Shown here: piece by piece, positions 8,812 through 17,989 of the stretch
Numbering within the stretch: position 1 is the first letter of the stretch
Layout: each line of letters opens with the position of its first letter
Origin: Faecalicatena contorta
GTDB lineage: Bacteria > Bacillota > Clostridia > Lachnospirales > Lachnospiraceae
Assembly: GCF_021531895.1 (NCBI RefSeq)
Contig: NZ_JAFBIX010000010.1
Coordinates: 1 to 64,000, forward strand
Direction of reading: 5' to 3'
DNA length: 64,000 nucleotides
Notes under the pieces: generated by a model
The model's input: the letters and a program-made list of their open reading frames with translations, nothing else
Database searches by the model: none
Told to the model about the DNA's origin: nothing
Translations under genes and position numbers: made by a program

Positions 8812-10300
8812 ATATCGGTACCTCCTGATATTTTCTAAGGACAAAATACATCGTTGTTCCAGTCTCTTCTCTGCTCGTCGCCCATATCTTGCCGCCATGT
8901 TCTTCTATAATCTTCTTTACAATAGAAAGCCCTATTCCGCTTCCACCCTTGGAAGAATTGCGTGAAGCATCTGTACGGTAGAACCGGTCAAAGATATTGG
9001 GCAGATCTTTTGCCGCAATTCCCTTACCGTTATCTTCGATCTCAACCTGTACAAAATCTCCCACGTCTTTGACTCGAAGATTAATCTTCGCCTTCGGCTT
9101 ATCCATATATTTTAACGAATTATTTACAATATTATGCACGACCCGCTTGATCTGTTCCGCATCCGCAATGACCTTGACTCCCGGTTCTACATAATTGAAA
9201 TAACCAAATTCCACATTCCTGGATTCTAATTCCAGTGAAAGGTCTTCCGCACAATCTTCAAAATATGCATCAACCGAAAGAGTATTAAAATTATACGGGA
9301 TTCGGTTGGTATCAATCTTTGTATAGAATGTCAGCTCATTGATTAACGTATCCATCTCACTGGCTTTATTGTAAATGGTTCGGATATAGCGCTCCATTTT
9401 CTCCGGTGTGTCCGCAACTCCGTCCATAATCCCTTCTGCATATCCCTTGATTGCCGTCACTGGCGTCTTCAGGTCATGGGAAATGTTGCTGATCAGTTCC
9501 TTATTATCTTTGTCAAATCTCACTTTCTCTTCGGCGGTATCCCGAAGCTTCTTTCGCATTTCTTCCAGATCCTGACAAAGATCACCCAGCTCATCATCAG
9601 CCTCCGGTTTCAGTTCAAAATCAAGATTCCCCTCTTTGATATTCTTTGCCGCAACCTGCATCTTCCCTAAGGGCTGCATCACTGCGCGATAAATCCAGAT
9701 AATCAAGACCGCCGCTGTCAGAACCAGCGTAATAATCACGATCAAGATCACTTCCAGGAAAAAGTGCTCTACCTCCGGAATCATATTTCCCATATCGGTG
9801 ACGATAAATGCACTGCCTTCTTTTTCATCTGAATACATAAAATCTACTTGCTTTACCAATGCATGGGCATCTCCGCCCAAGTATAGGCCATTTTCCGACT
9901 CCGTATCTGCCTCTCCATAATCAGGAAGTTCTGAGATCACCGGCTCAGCCTCTTCCATATCTGTTCCTACGTAAATGATTGTATTTTCCTTGCGAACCAG
10001 AAGATAAGCTTTTTTCTTCTCCAACTTCTGATTAAATTCTTCCAGACATGTGGCATCCTCCATATTCTCTGGGTTCTTCGATGCCATCTCTTTCAATTCA
10101 TGCCAGGACTTTTCGGTTAGTCTGGCTAGCACTTGTGCTGAGTTCGACAGGCTTGCAACCGTTGTCCCAGATATCTCATACGTCTTTTCTATCGCGCTGA
10201 TCTGATAATGCCCTAACAGACACACCATAGAAACCGTCAAAAAAATCGGTATTAAAATCACTGTTAAAAAAGCGATGATCAATCTTGTCTTTAGCTTCAT
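8804..10300 (-). CDS. two-component sensor histidine kinase
   Basis: A 498-residue membrane histidine kinase. A first helix (about 5-27), an extracellular sensor region of about 140 residues and a second helix (about 165-190) lead into a HAMP domain. The H-box follows (ISHDLKTPVTAIKGY), then the N, G1 and G2 boxes (IVNNSLKYMD, DNGKGI, GGSGIGLSIV). The start at 10300 is preferred because GGAGG lies 8 bases upstream. The kinase precedes its regulator, the less common order, and overlaps it by 8 bases. The sensor region has no recognised ligand domain. Confidence 0.92.
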   Translation of the reverse strand: MKLKTRLIIAFLTVILIPIFLTVSMVCLLGHYQISAIEKTYEISGTTVASLSNSAQVLARLTEKSWHELKEMASKNPENMEDATCLEEFNQKLEKKKAYLLVRKENTIIYVGTDMEEAEPVISELPDYGEADTESENGLYLGGDAHALVKQVDFMYSDEKEGSAFIVTDMGNMIPEVEHFFLEVILIVIITLVLTAAVLIIWIYRAVMQPLGKMQVAAKNIKEGNLDFELKPEADDELGDLCQDLEEMRKKLRDTAEEKVRFDKDNKELISNISHDLKTPVTAIKGYAEGIMDGVADTPEKMERYIRTIYNKASEMDTLINELTFYTKIDTNRIPYNFNTLSVDAYFEDCAEDLSLELESRNVEFGYFNYVEPGVKVIADAEQIKRVVHNIVNNSLKYMDKPKAKINLRVKDVGDFVQVEIEDNGKGIAAKDLPNIFDRFYRTDASRNSSKGGSGIGLSIVKKIIEEHGGKIWATSREETGTTMYFVLRKYQEVPIYE

Positions 10301-10330
10301 ACACATGACCTCCAAGGAAAGTATAGCATG

Positions 10331-10358
10331 AAAAAGGGCGCTTCACATCAAAGCGCCC
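10331..10358 (-). terminator. intrinsic terminator of metK
   Basis: On the minus strand an 8-bp perfect stem GGGCGCTT/AAGCGCCC is followed by TTTTT. It lies 20 bases beyond the metK stop and just upstream of the kinase start. Confidence 0.88.
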
Positions 10359-10377
10359 ATAAACTTTTATTAAATTT

Positions 10378-11565
10378 TTATAAATACTTTTTCAATTCTT
10401 CTACCTTGTCAAGTTTCTCCCATGGAAGATCAATATCTGTACGTCCAAAATGTCCATAAGCCGCTGTCTGCTTATAGATTGGTCTTCTCAGATCCAACAT
10501 CTTGATAATTCCAGCCGGACGAAGATCGAAGTTCTCGCGGATCATTTCTACCATCTTCTCTTCGCTGATCTTTCCAGTGCCAAATGTATCTACCATGATA
10601 GAGGTCGGATGTGCAACACCAATTGCATATGAAAGCTGAATCTCACATTTCTTTGCAAGACCTGCTGCCACGATGTTCTTCGCAACATAACGTGCTGCAT
10701 ATGCTGCAGAACGGTCTACTTTGGTGCAGTCCTTACCGGAAAATGCCCCGCCGCCATGACGTGCCATACCGCCATAGGTATCTACGATAATCTTACGGCC
10801 GGTAAGACCGCTGTCTCCGTGCGGTCCACCGATAACGAAACGGCCAGTCGGGTTGATGAAAAACTTCGTATTCTCATCCGTCATTCCTTCTGGAATTACT
10901 GCATCAAAAACATATTTCTTAATATCTTCATGAATCTGCTCCTGTGTCACATCCGGGTCATGCTGAGTAGACAGAACCACTGCATCCAGACGAGTTGGAA
11001 TTCCGTCTTCATCATATTCTACCGTCACCTGTGTCTTGCCATCCGGTCTCAGATACGGAAGTGTACCGTTCTTTCTTACTTCTGTAAGTCTTCGTGACAA
11101 CTTGTGTGCCAGCGCAATTGGATACGGCATAAGTTCCGGCGTCTCATCAGAAGCATAACCAAACATCATTCCCTGATCTCCAGCTCCAATGGCATCCAGT
11201 TCCTCTTCTGACATCTTATTTTCCTTCGCTTCCAAAGCCTTATCAACGCCCATTGCAATATCGGATGACTGCTCATCAATCGCTGTAATTACGCCACAAG
11301 TGTCCGCATCAAATCCGAATTTACCTCTGGTGTACCCAATCTCTCTTACCGTATCTCTGACAATCTTCTGAATGTCTACATATGCTTTCGTTGTAATCTC
11401 ACCCATGACAAGGACCAGGCCTGTAGTGGTGCTCGTCTCACAAGCCACACGACTCATCGGATCCTGCTCCATCAGCGCGTCCAGAATCGCATCAGATATC
11501 TGGTCACACATCTTATCCGGATGACCTTCCGTTACAGATTCGGATGTAAATAAATGTTTTTCCAT
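10378..11565 (-). CDS. metK: S-adenosylmethionine synthetase
   Basis: Makes S-adenosylmethionine from methionine and ATP in the cytoplasm. The 395-residue length is standard. Signature motifs are present: GHPDKMCDQ near the N-terminus (ATP and Mg binding), the hexapeptide GAGDQG followed by MMFGYA, and the P-loop-like [14 protein letters not shown]. The ATG at 11565 has an AGGAGA-type site upstream. The gene is monocistronic. It is preceded by a SAM-I riboswitch with its own terminator and followed by a strong terminator, so its product represses its own expression. Confidence 0.97.
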   Translation of the reverse strand: MEKHLFTSESVTEGHPDKMCDQISDAILDALMEQDPMSRVACETSTTTGLVLVMGEITTKAYVDIQKIVRDTVREIGYTRGKFGFDADTCGVITAIDEQSSDIAMGVDKALEAKENKMSEEELDAIGAGDQGMMFGYASDETPELMPYPIALAHKLSRRLTEVRKNGTLPYLRPDGKTQVTVEYDEDGIPTRLDAVVLSTQHDPDVTQEQIHEDIKKYVFDAVIPEGMTDENTKFFINPTGRFVIGGPHGDSGLTGRKIIVDTYGGMARHGGGAFSGKDCTKVDRSAAYAARYVAKNIVAAGLAKKCEIQLSYAIGVAHPTSIMVDTFGTGKISEEKMVEMIRENFDLRPAGIIKMLDLRRPIYKQTAAYGHFGRTDIDLPWEKLDKVEELKKYL

Positions 11566-11631
11566 CTTTTTCTCTCCTTTTCTACCAAAGGGATAACTCC
11601 CTTTCGCGCACTTTCTCTTTTTGCCTTTACG

Positions 11632-11660
11632 AAAAAAAGCAGCCCGCTTAAGCGGACTGT
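11632..11660 (-). terminator. riboswitch-controlled terminator upstream of metK
   Basis: On the minus strand a GC-rich hairpin (CAGTCCGCTTAAGCGGGCTG) is followed by seven T residues. It lies between the SAM-I aptamer and the metK start, where the expression platform is expected. Confidence 0.88.
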
Positions 11661-11681
11661 TTTATATTCTCATAAACCAAT

Positions 11682-11782
11682 CCTCTTATTGTTCGATTAC
11701 TCGCTCAGGTTGGCACCTTCCATACACTTGGGGTTGCCGCAGCTTCACAGATCCTTTGTATCTCCACTGCTCTGAATAAGAG
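11682..11782 (-). ncRNA. SAM-I (S-box) riboswitch aptamer
   Basis: On the minus strand the P1 arms CTCTTATT and AATAAGAG enclose the conserved S-box core. The core has CAGAGCAGTGGAGA at the 5' side, then GAAGCTGCGGCAACC, then GGTGCCAACCTGAGCGA. Order and spacing match the SAM-I family. It sits upstream of metK with a downstream hairpin and T-run, so SAM binding would favour termination. Confidence 0.95.
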
Positions 11783-11821
11783 AAAGTTTGCATTATTATA
11801 TTGTTAATGTGTACGAGTAAG

Positions 11822-11850
11822 ACTTTACACGCTTTTCCCACACTTGTCAA
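11822..11850 (-). promoter_or_regulatory. metK promoter
   Basis: A consensus -35 TTGACA (11850-11845), a 17-base spacer and a -10 TAAAGT (11827-11822) lie about 40 bases upstream of the SAM-I aptamer. The palindromic element R2 begins 3 bases upstream. Confidence 0.7.
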
Positions 11851-11852
11851 TA

Positions 11853-11932
11853 TGGGGACGGGGGTTTTTTCATTTTCCTCCGTCCCAAATTAAAATATCC
11901 CTGTCCCTTTTTAAAATAACCCTGTCCCCACC
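11853..11932. repeat. palindromic element R2 (GACGGGGG subfamily)
   Basis: The hairpin GGGGACGGGGG...CCTCCGTCCC is followed by two CCCTGTCCC motifs about 22 bases apart. The last 22 bases are the 3' end of the MFS gene. R3, in inverted orientation, lies at the other side of the same gene. Confidence 0.85.
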
Positions 11933-13086
11933 AGACCAATCAGGCATGCTACGCCTGCAATAATAAATGACAGGCTTTGTCCTGCTGCATCCAATAGATA
12001 GGAGCATAATATAGAAACGATTCCATATCCGAGCATGACCGCCCCAAAATTCATACCTTGGTATTTCATTCCAAATTTCTCAGACACTAGCACTGGGAAT
12101 ACGCTCACCACACCTCCGTATACCATACACACAAGTGATATCAGCAACACAAAAAGGCCGCCTCTAGCTACTGTGATTCCAAGAACAGATATCATCGCTA
12201 CAGCGTACATAATTCGAATTACGATCTTACAACCAGCTTTATCAGACAACCAGGGAGCCGCGAATCTTCCGACGATATTTGCAAATGAAGCGATCATTAC
12301 GCCTGTGAGTGCCTGTGCGTTTGTCAGTCCCCGCTCCATCCCCAGTGATTTCATCAGTGGATTCACAAGCACATATGCAGGGATTGCCAATGCCATCACG
12401 ATACTGATCACATAATAGGTTCTGGTCCGCATCATCTCTTTTGTTGTATATTGTCTTTGGCTTTCTGTCCTACCCTGAAGATTATTATGTTCGCTGCCAG
12501 AAGACTGTATCATCAATTCCGGAGGAGCTTCTTCTATAAAAAATGCGCCCAGACATAATACCGCATAGATAACAGTTACCATCAGCATGGAAAAATGATA
12601 TCCGTGTCTTGCTAACGTAAAATCACATAAAGGATTCATCAGTACACCAGATATTCCAACTACTCCTACCGTAATTCCCGTCACCAGCCCCCGCTTGTCC
12701 GGGAACCATGCCTGCGGCACTGCCACCAGGAGGCTAAATGCACATCCAGAACCCAATCCACCCAGAACACCATATCCAACAGAAATCATCCACGGCATAT
12801 CATATGGTGCTATTCCTGCAAGAAAAAATCCGACACACATGACAAAACTGCCTACCAGAATTGTCCTTTTTGCGCCCAATCTATGCTGTAGATAGCCTCC
12901 GATCATATTTCCCACCGCAAATATTCCAATGATAATCGTGAACGGCTGGCTGGACGCTGCCACCGACAGGTCGTATTCACTTTGCACATAAGGCTGGAAC
13001 ACCGTCCATATGTACGGATTACCATGCACAAAATTCACAATAGATGCAATTACAAGAATCGCATATCTGTTTTGAATCTTTTTCAT
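11911..13086 (-). CDS. MFS transporter, oxalate/formate antiporter (OFA) type
   Basis: A 391-residue permease with about twelve hydrophobic segments. The first segment pattern (RYAILVIASIVNFVHGNPYIWTVF, read in parts) and the loop GGLGSGCAFSLLVAVPQAWFPDKRG (in parts) are typical of OFA-family MFS proteins, which exchange organic anions. The actual substrate is unknown. The last residues (VGTGLF and stop) are encoded by palindromic element R2, so the native C-terminus may have been replaced. A second element, R3, lies about 30 bases upstream of the start in inverted orientation. Confidence 0.85.
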   Translation of the reverse strand: MKKIQNRYAILVIASIVNFVHGNPYIWTVFQPYVQSEYDLSVAASSQPFTIIIGIFAVGNMIGGYLQHRLGAKRTILVGSFVMCVGFFLAGIAPYDMPWMISVGYGVLGGLGSGCAFSLLVAVPQAWFPDKRGLVTGITVGVVGISGVLMNPLCDFTLARHGYHFSMLMVTVIYAVLCLGAFFIEEAPPELMIQSSGSEHNNLQGRTESQRQYTTKEMMRTRTYYVISIVMALAIPAYVLVNPLMKSLGMERGLTNAQALTGVMIASFANIVGRFAAPWLSDKAGCKIVIRIMYAVAMISVLGITVARGGLFVLLISLVCMVYGGVVSVFPVLVSEKFGMKYQGMNFGAVMLGYGIVSILCSYLLDAAGQSLSFIIAGVACLIGLVGTGLF

Positions 13087-13115
13087 CTATTTTCTCCAAT
13101 ATTTTACAAAATATT

Positions 13116-13200
13116 AAAAAGGGACAGGGTAATTTGAAAAAGGGACACGGAAAAATGAATTGGGGACGGAGGAAAATGAAAAAACCCCCGTCCCCAATTA
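13116..13200. repeat. palindromic element R3 (inverted copy of R2)
   Basis: GGGACAGGGT and GGGACACGG motifs are followed by a hairpin ATTGGGGACGGAGG...CCCCCGTCCCCAAT (13159-13199). Read on the minus strand it matches R2 over most of its length. It ends one base before the murA stop codon. Confidence 0.85.
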
Positions 13201-14493
13201 TTAGCTGACTTTTAATTTGAACTTTTGAATTTCTTTTTCTGAAGCAACTTTTTCAATAATTCCACCAATTCCGCGAATTTTTTCTTCGAATCTTTCATAT
13301 CCGCGTTGGATATACACGATATCATCTACGATTGTGATGCCATCGGTCGCGAGACCTGCGATACAAAGTGCCGCTCCTGCGCGAAGGTCTGGTGCGCTGA
13401 CTCTTGCACCGGAGAACTTCTCTACACCTTCTATTGTAGCGGAATTTCCTTCTACTTTCACATTCGCTCCCATTCTTGCAAGCTCGTCAAGATATTTGAA
13501 ACGGTTTTCGAAAATGCTTTCTGTAATGATACTTGTCCCTTTGCACAGAGCTAAGGTTACACCGATCTGTGGCTGCATGTCTGTCGGGAATCCTGGATAT
13601 GGCAGCGTCTTTACATGTGTGCTGGTCAGATCTCCTTTGGATACCACGCGGACTGCATCGTCAAATTCTTCTACTTCGCAGCCGATCTCAATTAACTTTG
13701 CAATGGTAGCTTCCAGATGCTTTGGAATTACATTCAATACTGTAACATCTCCCCTGGTTGCTGCTGCTGCGAACATAAATGTTCCTGCCTCAATCTGATC
13801 CGGAATTACGGAATATTCTGTACTATGCAGGCGCTGTACTCCACGGATCTTGATAACATCCGTTCCTGCACCTCTGATGTTGGCGCCCATACTGTTCAGG
13901 AAATTGGCAACGTCAACAACGTGAGGCTCTTTCGCAACATTTTCCAAAATAGTGGTTCCCTCTGCCATGGTAGCCGCCATCATTACATTAATGGTGGCAC
14001 CAACACTTACTACGTCAAAATATATATGCTTGCCTACCAGACGCTCTGCCTCAGCAACAATCTTGCCATGTTCAATCTCTACCTCAGCGCCTAATGCACG
14101 GAATCCTTTCAAATGCTGATCGATCGGTCTGCTTCCGATATTACAGCCTCCTGGAAGAGCAACCTCGGCACGTTTATACTTTCCAAGCAATGCCCCCAAC
14201 ATGTAGTAGGATGCACGAATCTTCTTAATATAATCATATTCTATGTCAACATTCTGGATGCTTTTTCCGTTAATCTTGACCGCATGACGATCTACTCTAT
14301 GAACGTTCGCTCCAATACCCGCGATCGCATCCAACAGTACATTAATATCATTTACATCTGGCAAATTATCAATATATACCGTCTCATCTGTCATAATTGC
14401 TGCAGCAAGAATAGCCAGAGCAGCATTCTTTGCTCCGCCAATCTCAACTTCTCCGACAAGCGGATGCCCGCCCTTAATAATATACTGTTCCAT
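13201..14493 (-). CDS. murA: UDP-N-acetylglucosamine 1-carboxyvinyltransferase
   Basis: First committed enzyme of peptidoglycan synthesis; it transfers enolpyruvate from PEP to UDP-GlcNAc. The 430-residue protein has the substrate Lys motif KNAAL near the N-terminus. The catalytic-loop Cys lies in LPGGCNIGSRP, the fosfomycin target. EPSP-synthase-fold repeats run through the length. The ATG at 14493 with GAGG 6 bases upstream is preferred over an in-frame TTG four codons earlier. The stop codon abuts element R3. Many Clostridia carry two murA copies; only this one is in the window. Confidence 0.95.
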   Translation of the reverse strand: MEQYIIKGGHPLVGEVEIGGAKNAALAILAAAIMTDETVYIDNLPDVNDINVLLDAIAGIGANVHRVDRHAVKINGKSIQNVDIEYDYIKKIRASYYMLGALLGKYKRAEVALPGGCNIGSRPIDQHLKGFRALGAEVEIEHGKIVAEAERLVGKHIYFDVVSVGATINVMMAATMAEGTTILENVAKEPHVVDVANFLNSMGANIRGAGTDVIKIRGVQRLHSTEYSVIPDQIEAGTFMFAAAATRGDVTVLNVIPKHLEATIAKLIEIGCEVEEFDDAVRVVSKGDLTSTHVKTLPYPGFPTDMQPQIGVTLALCKGTSIITESIFENRFKYLDELARMGANVKVEGNSATIEGVEKFSGARVSAPDLRAGAALCIAGLATDGITIVDDIVYIQRGYERFEEKIRGIGGIIEKVASEKEIQKFKLKVS

Positions 14494-14560
14494 ATTACAC
14501 CTCAAAACTATTATCTATTACTTACTCTCAAGCTTCTCTATCTGAATCATTATCAATTTT

Positions 14561-14702
14561 TGTCATTGATTATTTTTGCACTCTTTTTCGCAGTGCCATT
14601 CGGTAACCTTCGGTTCCCTCATCACGGGCTCTCGCCCTATAAAAATAATCCCTGACAATCGCTTCTGCAAGCAGAATCATTGTCATTGATTATTTTTGCA
14701 CT
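14561..14702. repeat. 22-bp direct repeat and long imperfect hairpin between aroK and murA
   Basis: TGTCATTGATTATTTTTGCA plus two bases occurs at 14561 and again exactly 120 bases later at 14681. The second copy forms the right arm of a hairpin (14641-14697). Its stems are AAAAATAATC/GATTATTTTT, TGACAAT/ATTGTCA and TTCTGC/GCAGAA around a 2-base loop. T-runs flank it on both strands, so termination after aroK is plausible. The rest of 14494-14795 shows no gene. Confidence 0.6.
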
Positions 14703-14795
14703 GCTCAATACTCACGTGGACATTATACCATAGAATTGGGATTTGTAAAATAATTTTTACAAATATGTAATTTATCCGTAATATTTCCCAATATT

Positions 14796-15296
14796 TTACA
14801 GGATTTTCAGCGTTTTTAACACTTCTTCAATTGTCTCTTCCAGATTTAATCCATCTTCTGCAACTGTGACATCCGCATATTTCTCAAATAAGCGAACTCT
14901 TTCATCGTAGAGATCCTTCAATGTCTGGCCTTCTTTTAATACAACACCCCTGCCTTTTGCATTTTTCAGTCTCTTATTTATTGTCTCAAAGGACACTTGT
15001 AAATATACGACCGTTCCGATTTTTTTATAGTGTTCCATTGCATTTTCACAATATACCACACTTCCTCCCGGTGAGATCACGGTATTCTTCACATCAACTC
15101 CTGCATTTACCCGGTCTTCTATTTCAAGAAAACCATGAATTCCTTTTTCTTCAATGATTTCGCGTAATAATCTTCCTTCTTCTTCCTGAATTAATATATC
15201 TGTATCAACGAATTTGTATCCAAGTCGTTTTGCCACAACAACACCAACCGTACTTTTTCCGACCGCCGGCATTCCAATCAGAATAACATTATTCAT
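14796..15296 (-). CDS. aroK: shikimate kinase
   Basis: Phosphorylates shikimate with ATP in chorismate synthesis. The 166-residue P-loop kinase has Walker A GMPAVGKST (about 8-16), the shikimate-binding VDTD after it, and the PGGSVV motif corresponding to the conserved GGG of the family. The usual RPL of the lid region is replaced here by RGVVL. It is a slightly divergent member but of normal length. Other shikimate genes (aroF, aroB) lie 25 kb away. A hairpin follows the gene. Confidence 0.88.
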   Translation of the reverse strand: MNNVILIGMPAVGKSTVGVVVAKRLGYKFVDTDILIQEEEGRLLREIIEEKGIHGFLEIEDRVNAGVDVKNTVISPGGSVVYCENAMEHYKKIGTVVYLQVSFETINKRLKNAKGRGVVLKEGQTLKDLYDERVRLFEKYADVTVAEDGLNLEETIEEVLKTLKIL

Positions 15297-15369
15297 TCAT
15301 ATTGCTCCTTCTTCTGTATTTTCACCTATTTTAGCATAAGTTTTTTCTTTCGTCCACTTTTCAAAAGTT

Positions 15370-15726
15370 CTAAAAAAATCGCCTCCGATAGCTTCTGTGC
15401 TCACACCGTCTCCTGCATAATTCTTGATATAACATCACTTCAATCAGATCATCCAGCCATCTCCCGGGATCCTTTTCGCCTTCCCTCGCCCGGTCTCCTA
15501 CCCTTCTGCACATCATCCTTAACTGAAGCCGATCAGGATATTCATCATACATCATACTTCCATCATACTCCATACGGTCACACTCTTCTTCAATGAGCGG
15601 AACCAACCGCTTCGCAGTATCTGGGTACAGGCTTTTCATATAGTCGTAATCCCTTCGGTTCATTCTGTCATCGTCAAAAAGTATCGGCGTCTGATACGCC
15701 ATATAGAAAGGCATTCTCTGATCCAT
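15370..15726 (-). CDS. small conserved hypothetical protein, basic C-terminus
   Basis: A protein of about 118 residues with no signal peptide or membrane helix. The N-terminal half is rich in Asp, Tyr and Met (FDDDRMNRRDYDYMKSLYP). A helical middle contains LVPLIEEECDRMEYDGSMMYDEYPDRLQLRM, read in parts. The C-terminal tail is Arg-rich (CRRRCEHRSYRRRFF). ATG 15726 with GAGG 5-7 bases upstream is preferred over GTG two codons earlier. I do not recognise a named domain. Its composition recalls small Clostridia proteins linked to sporulation, but this is only an impression. It diverges from the polyamine operon. Confidence 0.7.
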   Translation of the reverse strand: MDQRMPFYMAYQTPILFDDDRMNRRDYDYMKSLYPDTAKRLVPLIEEECDRMEYDGSMMYDEYPDRLQLRMMCRRVGDRAREGEKDPGRWLDDLIEVMLYQELCRRRCEHRSYRRRFF

Positions 15727-15763
15727 ATACACACCTCGATAGAATAAATATCTACATTATTTT

Positions 15764-15801
15764 ATGCAAATGGTTGCATTGTTGCCACAGATATGTATAA
15801 T
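15764..15801 (+). promoter_or_regulatory. promoter with palindromic operator for the regulator-pot operon
   Basis: The perfect palindrome ATGCAA-ATGG-TTGCAT (15764-15779) overlaps a -35 TTGCAT (15774-15779). A 16-base spacer leads to a consensus -10 TATAAT (15796-15801). It lies about 60 bases upstream of the HTH-cupin gene. The palindrome is well placed for autorepression by that regulator. Confidence 0.6.
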
Positions 15802-15861
15802 AGTAATTGTTTGATATTTTTTAAAAAAAAGTATAGTATTAGCTAACAGGAGGTGAAGAGT

Positions 15862-16395
15862 TTGGATATAGGAAAGAAGCTCAAGGAATTGCGTCTGCAA
15901 AATGATCTTACTCTGGGTGACTTGGCTTCACGCAGTGAGCTTACAAAGGGATTCTTGTCTCAGGTTGAGCGCAATCTGACCACTCCAAGCATCGCAACAC
16001 TGGAAGATATTCTGGAAGCGCTCGGAACCAATCTGTCAGAATTCTTTCATGAGGAAGAAGAACAGCAGATTGTATTTTCCACGCAAGATTTTTTTGTAGA
16101 TGAGCAGGAAGATTACCAGATTGAATGGGTAATCCCCAATGCACAGAAAAACAGAATGGAGCCAATCCTTTTGACTCTGAAACCACACAAAAAAAGCCAG
16201 ATTCTGTCTGCACACCAGGGAGAAGAATTCGGCTACATATTAAAAGGAAGTGTCACTTTGATTCAAGAGAACAAAAGATATCGACTGAAATCAAAAGAGA
16301 CCTTTTACCTGGACGGCTCAAAAAGCCATTATTTATACAATCACACGAACATCGAAGCAAAAATACTATGGATCACAACACCACCGATGTTCTAA
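15862..16395 (+). CDS. XRE/cupin transcriptional regulator (PuuR-like) of the polyamine operon
   Basis: About 177 residues: an N-terminal Cro/C1 helix-turn-helix (LGDLASRSELTKGFLSQVER) and a C-terminal cupin domain (about 100-177). The cupin domain has the double-stranded beta-helix pattern HQGEEFGYILKGSV. This architecture matches regulators that sense polyamines or amino acids. A TTG at 15862 with AGGAGG 8 bases upstream is the likely start; a GTG three codons earlier overlaps that SD. The gene leads potABCD, 15 bases ahead of potA, so it probably controls polyamine uptake. Confidence 0.88.
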   Translation: MDIGKKLKELRLQNDLTLGDLASRSELTKGFLSQVERNLTTPSIATLEDILEALGTNLSEFFHEEEEQQIVFSTQDFFVDEQEDYQIEWVIPNAQKNRMEPILLTLKPHKKSQILSAHQGEEFGYILKGSVTLIQENKRYRLKSKETFYLDGSKSHYLYNHTNIEAKILWITTPPMF

Positions 16396-16410
16396 GGAAG
16401 GAGAAGTGAG

Positions 16411-17988
16411 ATGGAGGAAAAGAAACTGATTGAATTTCGTAATATCGTGAAGAACTTCGACGGACAGATTGTCTTAAAAGGAATTAATCTTGATATCTAC
16501 GAAAATGAATTCGTAACACTGTTAGGCCCAAGTGGCTGTGGAAAGACTACTTTGCTTCGGATTCTGGGCGGATTTCTGGAAGCAGATGAGGGAAAGGTGA
16601 TTTTTGACGGCGAAGAGATCAGCCAGAAACCACCTTATGAAAGGGAATTAAATACGGTATTCCAGAAATATGCTCTGTTCCCACATTTAAGCGTCTACGA
16701 AAATATTGCATTTGGCCTTAAGATCAAGAAGATGAGTAAGGACGTCATCGAACAGAAGGTCATGAAGATGCTAAAGCTGATTGGTCTGGAAGGTTATGAA
16801 AACAAGAATACAACCTTACTGTCAGGTGGTCAGCAGCAGCGTGTTGCCATTGCAAGAGCCCTGGTAAATGAACCAAAGGTCCTTCTTCTGGACGAACCTC
16901 TGGCGGCTCTCGACCTGAAACTTCGAAAAGAAATGCAGTATGAATTAAAACGAATTCAGCAGGAAGTCGGTATTACCTTCATCTTCGTTACTCACGATCA
17001 GGAGGAAGCGCTTACCATGTCAGATAAGATCGTTGTCATGAAAAATGGTGAGATCCAACAGGTTGGTACACCGCAGGAGATCTACAACGAGCCAGCCAAC
17101 CGCTATGTTGCTAATTTTATCGGCGAAAGCAATATCCTGACCGGAACCATGTTAGAAGACTATAAAGTACGTTTTGACGATATCACTTTTGACTGTGTGG
17201 ACTTCGGGTTCCGTGAAAATGAAAAAGTAGATGTGATCATTCGACCGGAAGATATAGATATCGTAGATGTCAAAGACGGTAAGATGACAGGTGAAGTTCT
17301 AAGCGTCTTATTTAAAGGAGTTCACTACGAGATTATCGTAGAGACCGTTCCTGGTACCAGTGTCACCGTCAACATGCGTGTCATCCGTAATCATGATGTA
17401 ACCAGTGAAGATGGAAGCGAAAAAATCAGCGCGAACAACTTCTATGTAGATGTGGAAGATGTAAAAGACCTGGATGACAAAGAGATCATCGCCCTCTCCA
17501 ATGCACAGGCATGGGATCCGGTCAGTGATGATTACATCTCAATCGCCAAGATCGAATACAACGTTCAGGAAGAGCCAGGACAATATCCAGTTACTTTCTC
17601 AACTTCCAGCGGAACCAGCATCGAGCGTACGATCTTCGTCGTAAACCAGCCATTTGTTAAGAACGAGAAAGCCAACGAAGCGATCATGGCATTTAACTTC
17701 TTCAAGACGGTAGACGAGATTACCGAGTCTCAGGCTCTAGACACAGATATCAAGACATGGGCCAACGCTCAGGGCTGGAAATTAAGCAATGAAGACCAAA
17801 GCGTAGATATCAGTGTTGATTATGATTTCGATCCTGAAAATATAACCGAAGGTGTATACCAGATTACCTTCTCTACACCAGGACGTGAATTTAAGATTCA
17901 CACAACCGATTATTCCGAAGTCGGTCAGGAGGTCGGCCTGACATTCTTCCCGGAAGATATCCACGTGATGTCAAGGATGGTATATTAG
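16411..17988 (+). CDS. potA: spermidine/putrescine ABC transporter ATP-binding protein with Ig-like insert
   Basis: Energises polyamine import. The ATPase domain (1-235) has Walker [10 protein letters not shown] (39-47), signature LSGGQQ (137-142), Walker B VLLLDEP (157-163) and switch His195. The TOBE domain begins near 273 ([11 protein letters not shown]) and its final strands are at about 493-520 ([20 protein letters not shown]). Between them sits a foreign segment of about 175 residues (about 316-492). It consists of two Ig-like repeats containing the pattern [15 protein letters not shown], otherwise typical of Gram-positive surface proteins. At 525 residues it is far longer than usual PotA (350-380). 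The frame is unbroken. Confidence 0.93.
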   Translation: MEEKKLIEFRNIVKNFDGQIVLKGINLDIYENEFVTLLGPSGCGKTTLLRILGGFLEADEGKVIFDGEEISQKPPYERELNTVFQKYALFPHLSVYENIAFGLKIKKMSKDVIEQKVMKMLKLIGLEGYENKNTTLLSGGQQQRVAIARALVNEPKVLLLDEPLAALDLKLRKEMQYELKRIQQEVGITFIFVTHDQEEALTMSDKIVVMKNGEIQQVGTPQEIYNEPANRYVANFIGESNILTGTMLEDYKVRFDDITFDCVDFGFRENEKVDVIIRPEDIDIVDVKDGKMTGEVLSVLFKGVHYEIIVETVPGTSVTVNMRVIRNHDVTSEDGSEKISANNFYVDVEDVKDLDDKEIIALSNAQAWDPVSDDYISIAKIEYNVQEEPGQYPVTFSTSSGTSIERTIFVVNQPFVKNEKANEAIMAFNFFKTVDEITESQALDTDIKTWANAQGWKLSNEDQSVDISVDYDFDPENITEGVYQITFSTPGREFKIHTTDYSEVGQEVGLTFFPEDIHVMSRMVY

Positions 17989-17989
17989 A

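Noticed and set aside
8122-10300. Two-component system as a van or bacitracin sensor
   Set aside because: No transporter or resistance gene adjoins it and the sensor domain has no diagnostic motif.
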